NCBI GenBank assembly: GCA_001829505.1
Contig: MIBK01000022.1
Span: 1-11,373 of the forward strand
Direction of reading: 5' to 3'
DNA: 11,373 nt
From: Spirochaetes bacterium RBG_16_67_19
GTDB lineage: Bacteria; Spirochaetota; Spirochaetia; SZUA-6; DRHE01
Shown here: positions 6,444-11,373 of the stretch, piece by piece
Position numbering within the stretch: the stretch's first letter is position 1
Layout of the letters: each line of letters opens with the position of its first letter
The notes under the pieces: model-generated
What the model was told of the DNA's origin: nothing
The model's input: only the letters and a program-made list of their open reading frames with translations
Databases searched by the model: none
Program-made: the position numbers and the translations under genes

Positions 6444-7427
6444 TTGACGATCGTATGCCTGGGCGAGCTGTTGATGGACCTGTTCCCCGCGGAACAGGGG
6501 GCGGAGCTCGCCGCCGTTTCCGCTTTCCTGCCGGTCCCGGGCGGTGCCCCCGCCAACGTCGCCGTGGCGGCGGCGAGGCTGGGGGCCGACGCGGCTTTCA
6601 TGGGCAAGGTCGGCGACGACGGCTTCGGCCGGCGCCTGGCCTCGGTTCTCACGGAGAACGCCGTCGATACCCGCGGGCTGCGCTTCGACCAGGAAGCCCG
6701 GACGACCCTCAACTTCCTGACCCTGCCCACCCCTAACTCCTACGAGTGCCTCTTCTATCGCGGGGCCGATGCCCTGTTCAGCCCGCAAGACATCGACGCC
6801 GGGCTGCTGCGGGAAACGGCGATCTTCCATTTCGGCTCGGTGAGCCTGAGCGAGGAACCCTGCAGGAGCGCGACCCTCGAGGCCGCCCGCCTGGCTCGGG
6901 AGGCGGGAGCCCTGGTTTCTTTCGACGTGAACTACCGGCCCACGCTCTGGCGCGAGCCGGCCGAGGCGCCGCCCCAGATCAGGAAGGCGGCCGCGGCTGC
7001 CGATCTGCTCAAGGTGAACGAGTCGGAGCTGCGGTTGCTGGCGGGCGGCGACGACCCGGAATCAAGCGGCGGCGCGCTCCTGGACCTCGGGCCTGCGATC
7101 CTGATCGTCACCCTCGGGGAGCAGGGATGCGCTCTGGTGAGGCGGTCCGGCTGCGCCCGCTACGCCGGCTTCCGCCTGCCCGCCGTGGACGCCACAGGCT
7201 GCGGGGACGCCTTCGTGGGCGCCTGGCTCGTGGAAGCCGCCTCCCTGCTGGGACCTTTCGCGAAGGACCGGGCCGCGCAGCTGGCCGGTCTGTCGGAGCA
7301 GAGCCTGGCGGCCGTATGCCGTTTCGCCAACGCGGCGGGAGCGTTGACGGCCACGAAGAAAGGAGTCATTCCCGCGCTGCCGGCGCGCGGCCGAGTGCTG
7401 GAGCTATTGGGCCGGACCCGCGGCTGA
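6444..7427 (+). CDS. PfkB-family carbohydrate kinase (fructokinase/2-keto-sugar kinase-like)
   Basis: This 327-residue ribokinase-fold enzyme phosphorylates a sugar with ATP. The N-terminal strand CLGELLMD (5-12) carries the sugar-contacting acid. The first PfkB signature is GGAPANVAVAAARLG (33-47), with GKVGDDGFG (54-62). DVNYRPTLWR (161-170) and LLKVNESE (188-195) are fructokinase-like, and the ATP/anion-hole motif DATGCGDAF (249-257) provides the catalytic base Asp255. Cys replaces the commoner Ala or Gly in the GxGD motif, a variant also seen in fructokinases. It lies 25 bases after the epimerase and uses a TTG start with AGGAG, which may lower its output relative to the other genes. It is the last gene of the operon and the only kinase, so it probably makes the phosphoketose that the transketolase uses. 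Family certain; substrate open. Confidence 0.9.
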   Translation: MTIVCLGELLMDLFPAEQGAELAAVSAFLPVPGGAPANVAVAAARLGADAAFMGKVGDDGFGRRLASVLTENAVDTRGLRFDQEARTTLNFLTLPTPNSYECLFYRGADALFSPQDIDAGLLRETAIFHFGSVSLSEEPCRSATLEAARLAREAGALVSFDVNYRPTLWREPAEAPPQIRKAAAAADLLKVNESELRLLAGGDDPESSGGALLDLGPAILIVTLGEQGCALVRRSGCARYAGFRLPAVDATGCGDAFVGAWLVEAASLLGPFAKDRAAQLAGLSEQSLAAVCRFANAAGALTATKKGVIPALPARGRVLELLGRTRG

Positions 7428-7429
7428 AG

Positions 7430-7459
7430 CCCGGCGGCGGTCCCCGCAGGTTTGCCGGG
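7430..7459 (+). terminator. GC-rich hairpin at the operon end, weak terminator candidate
   Basis: Three bases after the kinase stop, CCCGGC (7430-7435) pairs with GCCGGG (7454-7459). Inside it, GCGG (7437-7440) pairs with CCGC (7444-7447) around a three-base loop. The structure is stable and well placed, but no run of T follows, so it is not a canonical intrinsic terminator. Its 3' arm overlaps the -35 box of the next promoter. Confidence 0.3.
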
Positions 7460-7480
7460 AGCCCGCTCCTGCTCTATAAT
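7452..7480 (+). promoter_or_regulatory. Sigma70-type promoter for the YihY-MFS-acyltransferase operon
   Basis: TTGCCG (7452-7457, 4 of 6 consensus) and a perfect TATAAT (7475-7480) are separated by exactly 17 bases. The site lies in the 67-base gap between the kinase and the YihY-like gene, where a new transcription unit would be expected. The predicted start near 7486-7488 leaves only about 8 bases before the ATG at 7495. Seen directly; activity inferred. Confidence 0.65.
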
Positions 7481-7494
7481 GGGCCGGAGCGAGA

Positions 7495-8760
7495 ATGCGG
7501 ATGACCGAGCGCATGACCAAGCGGGAGCCTGCCCGCGCCCCCGCTGCGGCGGTGCAGTTCTTCAAGACGCTGTTCGCCGAGTACCAGCGCGACCAATGCC
7601 TGGCCCGCGCCGGAGGCCTGGCCTTCGCCACCCTGCTGGCCCTGGTGCCCCTGCTGGCCCTGATGTTTTCACTCTTCTCCGCCCTGGGCTCGTTCAGCGG
7701 CCTGCTGGAGCGCTTCGAGGCCTTCCTGCTCACCCAACTGGTGCCCGCCAGCCAGGAGGAGATCATGGCCTACGTGCAGCGCTTCGTGCGCAACTCGCGG
7801 GCGCTGGGGGTAGCGGGCCTGCTGTTCTTCCTGGCCACGGCCGTGTTCCTGCTGAACGCGGTGCAGAACTCCTTCAACGCCGTCTGGGGCAGCCGGCCCC
7901 GGCGCAACTCGCTGCACCGCCTGGCCACCTATGCCTCCATCCTGATCGTCGGCAGCTTTTTGCTCAGCATCGGCCTGAACCTGTTCGGCGTGGCCCGCTC
8001 GCTGGTCGGTGGGCCGGCGGTGGCCGAGCTGGGCAGGAGCCTGTCATTCCCCACGGCGGTGGCCCCCTCCGTGTTCATCTTCCTGGCCCTGCTGCTGATG
8101 ATCGCCCTGCTGCCTTCCGGCCGGGTGCGCTTCGGCAGCGCCCTGGTCGGGGCGGCGGCCGGGTTGGTGCTCTGGGAGCTGGCCCGCCGGCTGTTCTTCC
8201 TGTGGATCACCTACGTGCTGCGCATGTCCGTGATGTACGGCTCCCTGGCGGCGGTGCCGATCTTCCTGATCTGGCTGTACGTGGCCTGGTCCGTGGTGCT
8301 GCTGGCCCTGGAGATCGCCTACCTGCATCAGCACCGGCGCTCCGCCTGGCTGGGGCGCCCGCCCCGGGAGCTCAGCCCGGCGGACCGCCTGCTGCTGGGC
8401 CTGGAGGTCTTCCTGGACATCGCGGGCCGTTTCTACCGGGGGGAGAAGGCACCCAGCCGGGAGCAGATCGCCCAGCGGCTGGACGCCTCTCCGCTCGAGG
8501 TGAACGTTTACACCGACCTTCTGCTGGCCAACGGCCTGGTGACCTTCGCCGGGCCGTCGGGCGAGCTGCTGATGCCGGCCCGCTCCCTGGACGGCATTCG
8601 CCTGCAGACCCTCATGGCCTGCCTGTTCCGGGGTTCGGCGCGGCCGACGCGCCGCGGAGGGGCGGCGCTGGGCCTGTACGAAGCGGTGACCGGCGCGGCG
8701 GACGGTTTGCTGGCGGAGCGCTCGGTCCTGGACTTCATCAAAGCGGGGTACAAACCATGA
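7495..8760 (+). CDS. YihY/BrkB-family inner-membrane protein with C-terminal cytoplasmic extension
   Basis: This 421-residue polytopic protein belongs to the YihY / virulence-factor BrkB family. After a basic cytoplasmic N-terminus come the family segment RAGGLAFATLLALVPLLAL (38-56) and hydrophobic helices at about 40-62, 102-122, 144-166, 186-207, 213-236 and 248-275. The family hallmark YGSLAAVPIFLIWLYVAWSV (248-267) is intact. The last 130 or so residues are hydrophilic; about 296-365 look like a winged-helix-type module (REQIAQRLDASPLEVN, TDLLLANGLVT), a tail found in the longer family members. The family was once wrongly called ribonuclease BN, and its real function is unsettled. ATG 7495 follows GGAG with 5-base spacing; ATGs at 7501 and 7513 are alternatives. 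The gene ends in an ATGA overlap with the MFS gene. Confidence 0.88.
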   Translation: MRMTERMTKREPARAPAAAVQFFKTLFAEYQRDQCLARAGGLAFATLLALVPLLALMFSLFSALGSFSGLLERFEAFLLTQLVPASQEEIMAYVQRFVRNSRALGVAGLLFFLATAVFLLNAVQNSFNAVWGSRPRRNSLHRLATYASILIVGSFLLSIGLNLFGVARSLVGGPAVAELGRSLSFPTAVAPSVFIFLALLLMIALLPSGRVRFGSALVGAAAGLVLWELARRLFFLWITYVLRMSVMYGSLAAVPIFLIWLYVAWSVVLLALEIAYLHQHRRSAWLGRPPRELSPADRLLLGLEVFLDIAGRFYRGEKAPSREQIAQRLDASPLEVNVYTDLLLANGLVTFAGPSGELLMPARSLDGIRLQTLMACLFRGSARPTRRGGAALGLYEAVTGAADGLLAERSVLDFIKAGYKP

Positions 8761-9920
8761 AAAGTCCGTACCGCTGGCTGGTGCTCGCGGTCTTCATGCT
8801 GGTGATTTTCATCAACCAGGCGTCGTGGATCACCTTCGCCCCGATTACCGGCGAAGCGGCCCGGCACTACGCCACCTCCGACCTGGTCATCGGCCTGCTG
8901 TCGATGGTGTTCATGATCGTCTACGTGCTGCTGGCCATCCCCTCGGCCTGGGTGATCGACAGCCGGAGTTTCCGGCTGGCCGTCGGGGTGGGGGCCCTGC
9001 TCACGGCCGCCGGCGCGCTGGCCCGGGGCGCGTTCGCCTCCAACCTGGCCCTGGTGTTCGTCGCTCAGCTGGGCATCGCGGTGGGGCAGCCGCTGATCCT
9101 GGGCTCGATCACGCGCCTGGCGGCCTGCTGGTTCCCCGTCGAGGAGAGGGCCACGGCCGCCGGCCTGGCCACGCTCTCCATCTACCTGGGCATCCTGGCG
9201 GCGATGATCCTGACCCCGATGCTGACGCTGCGCTACGGGATGCGGGGAATGCTGCTGGCCTACGGCTTCGTGGCCACCGCGGCGGCGGTGATCTTCCTGG
9301 CCGCGGCCAGGGAGCGCGCCCCGGATTCGGCGAGCCTACCCATGTTCGAAGGACTGAAAGCCATGCTGCGCAACCGGGACTTTCTCCTGCTGCTGGTCAT
9401 TTTTTTCATCGGGTTGGGCCTGTTCAACGGGGTCACCACCTGGATCGAGGCGATCGTGCGGCCCCGTGGTTTCAACAGCGCCCAGGCCGGCCTGCTGGGC
9501 GGCGCCATGCTGATCGGCGGCATCCTCGGCGCGGTGATCGTGCCCCTGGTTTCCGACGGCCTGCGCCGGCGCAAGCCGTTCATCATCCTGGCCCTGTTCG
9601 GCCTGCTGCCCGGGCTGGCCGGCCTGGCCTTCGCCAGGACCTCCTGGCTGCTGCTGGCCTCCGGCTTCTGGTTCGGCTTCTTCCTGCTGGCCGCGGGCCC
9701 GGTGGGCTTCCAGTACGGGGCGGAGCTGACCCGGCCGGCTCCGGAGGGCACCTCCAACAGCCTGCTGGTGGTCATGGGGCAGATTTCAGGCATCCTCTTC
9801 ATTTTCGCCATGGATGCCCTGCCGGGAACCATGACCGCCTCGCTGCTGGCCCTGATGGCCCTGAGCGTGGGCGCCGGCGTGCTGGCCTGCCTGCTGCGGG
9901 AGTCGCCGATCCGGGGATGA
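8757..9920 (+). CDS. MFS transporter, FLVCR-like
   Basis: This 387-residue integral membrane protein has twelve predicted helices, split into halves by a charged loop at about 183-207. Helix 1 begins at WLVLAVFMLVIFI (7-19). The stretch GQPLILGSITRLAACWFP (110-127) followed by ERATAAGL (130-137) resembles the FLVCR-like branch of the major facilitator superfamily, whose members have been linked to haem or small organic cation transport. The substrate cannot be inferred here. Its start codon overlaps the YihY-like stop (ATGA), with only a weak GGGG site upstream, so translation is probably coupled. Its own stop overlaps the next start in the same way. It has a separate promoter from the sugar operon, so treating it as that pathway's importer would be a guess. 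Confidence 0.87.
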   Translation: MKSPYRWLVLAVFMLVIFINQASWITFAPITGEAARHYATSDLVIGLLSMVFMIVYVLLAIPSAWVIDSRSFRLAVGVGALLTAAGALARGAFASNLALVFVAQLGIAVGQPLILGSITRLAACWFPVEERATAAGLATLSIYLGILAAMILTPMLTLRYGMRGMLLAYGFVATAAAVIFLAAARERAPDSASLPMFEGLKAMLRNRDFLLLLVIFFIGLGLFNGVTTWIEAIVRPRGFNSAQAGLLGGAMLIGGILGAVIVPLVSDGLRRRKPFIILALFGLLPGLAGLAFARTSWLLLASGFWFGFFLLAAGPVGFQYGAELTRPAPEGTSNSLLVVMGQISGILFIFAMDALPGTMTASLLALMALSVGAGVLACLLRESPIRG

Positions 9921-10663
9921 AGCCCAAGTACCGGGCGGTGCCCTTCTCGCTTCTCCGCCGGGCGGCGGCGGCCAGCGCCGCGGTGGCCGCGAAGCGCTCC
10001 ACCATCCACAGCCTAACCGAAGTGGACATCACCGAGCCGCGCCGCATCCTGCGCGAGCAGAAGCTCTCCCTGACCGCTTATGTGGTCGCCTGCCTGGCCC
10101 GGGCGGTGGCCGAAAACCCCCTGCTCAACAGCCTCCGCAAGGGCCGCCGGCTCATCCTGCTGGAGGACGTGACGGTGGCCGTGCTGATCGAGCGGGAGCT
10201 GCAGGGCGAGCGGGTGCCGGAACCTGTGGGAATTCAGAGGGCGCAGGCCAAGAGCTTCCGGCAGATCCATGAGGAAATCCGCGAGCACCAGCGCCACCCG
10301 CCCGACCGCCTGGGCAGCCTGTCCGGACTGAGCTGGGTGACCCTGCTGCCCAGTTTTCTTCTGCGCGCCTTCATGCGCCTGGGTTCCCGCAGCATCCGCC
10401 TGGCGGACCGCTACGGGGTTGTTGCTGTCACCGCGGTCGGCATGTTCGGCGAGGGGGCGCTGTGGTTTCTCCCGCTGAGCTCGGCCACCGTGGTGGTCAC
10501 GGTGGGCAGCATTGTCCAGCGGGAAGGGCGGGAGCACCTGTGCCTGACCGTGTCCTTCGACCACGCGATCGTGGACGGGGCCCCGGCCGCGCGCTTCATG
10601 CGCAGGCTGGCGGAGCTGATCCGCGGCGGCCAGCTGCTGGCCGGAGACGGGCAGCAACCCTGA
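9917..10663 (+). CDS. Stand-alone 2-oxo-acid dehydrogenase acyltransferase (E2 catalytic domain) protein
   Basis: This 248-residue protein aligns along its full length with the catalytic domain of dihydrolipoamide acyltransferases and chloramphenicol acetyltransferase-like folds. The active-site signature DHAIVDGAPAARFMRRL (215-231) holds His216 and Asp220-Gly221, the HxxxDG motif. AVTAVGMFGEG (170-180) and VVVTVGSIVQ (192-201) match core strands, and STIHSLTEVDITEPRRI (28-44) matches the N-terminal part of the fold. There is no lipoyl domain and no peripheral subunit-binding domain, and no E1 or E3 gene nearby, so it cannot be a normal pyruvate-dehydrogenase E2. It may transfer an acyl group from CoA to an unknown acceptor. 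It begins in an ATGA overlap with the MFS gene, which suggests coupled function. The gene ends 12 bases before the convergent gene. Fold confident; reaction unknown. Confidence 0.82.
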   Translation: MKPKYRAVPFSLLRRAAAASAAVAAKRSTIHSLTEVDITEPRRILREQKLSLTAYVVACLARAVAENPLLNSLRKGRRLILLEDVTVAVLIERELQGERVPEPVGIQRAQAKSFRQIHEEIREHQRHPPDRLGSLSGLSWVTLLPSFLLRAFMRLGSRSIRLADRYGVVAVTAVGMFGEGALWFLPLSSATVVVTVGSIVQREGREHLCLTVSFDHAIVDGAPAARFMRRLAELIRGGQLLAGDGQQP

Positions 10664-10675
10664 GCGCGGCCGCGG

Positions 10676-11373
10676 CTACTTGGCGGCCAGGAGCCGGGCG
10701 GCCTTGGCCAGCCAGGCCTTGCCCATGGTGCCTTTGAACTGCGGGAAGCGCCTCAGCTGCTCCCTCATGTCGCGGACCACCTCCCCGGCCTGGTCGCGCA
10801 ATCCCCGGGAGACCAGGCAGGCGGCGTACCAGTAGCCGGCCTCCAAACCACGGTCCCCTTCGTACAGGCCGCGGTAGGCCTCCAGCGCGTTGACGGACCC
10901 GCTCTCCGCCCGGGCCCGCACCAGCAGCAGCCGGTCCGACACGGCTTCCAGCCTGCCCTCGGAGGAGAGGCGCTCCAGCAGGGGCAGGGCATCGGCGCCC
11001 CGGCCGCTGGCCAGCAGGGCGCGGGCCAGGCTGCGGCGCAGCTCCGGGTCGCTGGTGTGCACGCCCGCCAGGCAGGGCTGGAGAACTTCCACCGCCTTGT
11101 GCGGCTCCTCCGCGGCCAGGTACTCCTCGGCCAGGTCCAGGCGGTTGCGCACGGTGTCCTGCATGCTGATCAGGGATTCCAGCTCGCGACGGCGACTCAA
11201 ACCGATGGCCTTGGCCACGGCGGTGCCGGCGACGCGCGCGGCGCGGCTCTTGCCGATTCCGGGCAGCACCTCGACGATGAGGAAGGCCAGCCCTCCGACC
11301 AGGGGCACGAAGATCAGCAGGAAAATCCAGAGCGTGTTTCTGCCATCAGCAGGAGCTGCAGCGCCAGGGGCAC
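10676..11373 (-). CDS. Membrane-anchored TPR protein with PLDc_N-like N-terminus, 5' part cut by the window and probably frameshifted
   Basis: Read on the minus strand, the frame stays open from the window edge to the TAG at 10678-10676. A single hydrophobic helix (about 11341-11270, from GRNTLWIF through VEVLPG) resembles the PLDc_N segment that precedes TPR repeats in a family of bacterial membrane proteins. About four helix-turn-helix repeats follow, for example RLDLAEEYLAAEEPHKAVEV, LRRSLARALLASGRGADAL and GYWYAACLVSRGLRDQAGEV. TPRs bind other proteins, so an envelope scaffold role is possible. A GTG at 11308 is an in-frame start option but lies inside the hydrophobic helix, so it is unlikely. 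The in-frame codons 11371-11348 encode mostly Ala/Pro with poor GC3, while the frame starting at 11373 reads hydrophobic PLALQLLLMA with GC-ending codons. This suggests a one-base shift at about 11340-11350. Family moderately sure; function unknown. Confidence 0.65.
   Translation of the reverse strand, partial: APGAAAPADGRNTLWIFLLIFVPLVGGLAFLIVEVLPGIGKSRAARVAGTAVAKAIGLSRRRELESLISMQDTVRNRLDLAEEYLAAEEPHKAVEVLQPCLAGVHTSDPELRRSLARALLASGRGADALPLLERLSSEGRLEAVSDRLLLVRARAESGSVNALEAYRGLYEGDRGLEAGYWYAACLVSRGLRDQAGEVVRDMREQLRRFPQFKGTMGKAWLAKAARLLAAK

Noticed and set aside
887..7427. Sulfoglycolytic transketolase pathway (sulfoquinovose)
   Set aside because: The isomerase plus split transketolase look similar, but no sulfoquinovosidase, sulfolactaldehyde reductase or dehydrogenase, or sulfonate exporter is present, and a kinase is not expected there. 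Kept only as an analogy.
887..7427. Plain L-fucose degradation operon
   Set aside because: There is no fuculokinase of the FGGY type, no class II fuculose-phosphate aldolase and no lactaldehyde reductase; the kinase is PfkB-type.
7495..8760. Ribonuclease BN
   Set aside because: This is an old misassignment of the YihY family; the protein is an integral membrane protein without nuclease motifs.
7452..9920. An 822-codon frame suggesting a fusion ending in the MFS protein
   Set aside because: The first 435 codons are a Pro/Gly/Arg-rich shadow of the YihY-like gene in another frame. The MFS start at 8757 is marked by the first transmembrane helix and the ATGA overlap.
8825..10663. A 612-codon frame ending in the acyltransferase
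   Set aside because: Everything before 9917 is an out-of-frame reading of the MFS gene; the acyltransferase fold begins right at ATG 9917.
9917..10663. E2 subunit of a pyruvate or branched-chain dehydrogenase complex
   Set aside because: No lipoyl-lysine domain, no subunit-binding domain and no E1/E3 genes alongside.
10668..10688. Hairpin between the convergent genes as a bidirectional terminator
   Set aside because: GGCCGC pairs with GCGGCC around a 9-base loop, but it lies partly in the coding end of the TPR gene and has no T run on either side. The overlapping 10-base palindrome at 10665-10674 is likely chance in GC-rich DNA.

Overview
The window is about 11.4 kb of GC-rich, densely packed bacterial DNA. 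GC-rich third codon positions, sigma70-type promoters, GTG/TTG starts with good Shine-Dalgarno (SD) sequences and many 4-base stop/start overlaps all fit a high-GC Gram-negative-type chromosome. The sequence does not allow a taxonomic name. No tRNA, rRNA, CRISPR array, insertion sequence or attachment site was seen.

Region 1 (28-7427, + strand) reads as one carbohydrate operon. A near-consensus promoter (28-56) precedes a GntR/HutC-type repressor with a UTRA ligand domain. Six enzymes follow with gaps of -14 to +45 bases: an L-fucose/L-arabinose isomerase-like protein, split transketolase subunits (N, then C), a 429-residue Rossmann + SAF oxidoreductase of the COG4091 / DXR-like (DRL) family, a TIM-barrel sugar isomerase/epimerase, and a PfkB sugar kinase started by TTG. 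The likely logic is aldose to ketose (isomerase), phosphorylation (kinase), epimerisation or reductoisomerisation (TIM barrel, DRL-like enzyme), then C2 transfer into the pentose-phosphate pool by the transketolase. No aldolase and no operon-linked sugar transporter is present. Known relatives of the DRL-like enzyme include one that makes a branched polyol phosphate from a linear ketose phosphate. A branched or otherwise unusual sugar or polyol is therefore an attractive substrate, but it is an inference. The gene set does not match any pathway I know completely, and it is the best candidate here for an undescribed system.

Region 2 (7452-10663, + strand) has its own promoter (TTGCCG-17-TATAAT) and three translationally coupled genes: a YihY/BrkB-family inner-membrane protein with a long C-terminal extension, an MFS transporter resembling the FLVCR-like branch, and a stand-alone 2-oxo-acid dehydrogenase acyltransferase (E2 catalytic) domain without lipoyl or subunit-binding domains. 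Their joint function is unknown.

Region 3 (10676-11373, - strand) is the convergent, incomplete gene of a membrane-anchored TPR protein. Codon use and hydrophobicity suggest a frameshift near its 5' part, close to the window edge.
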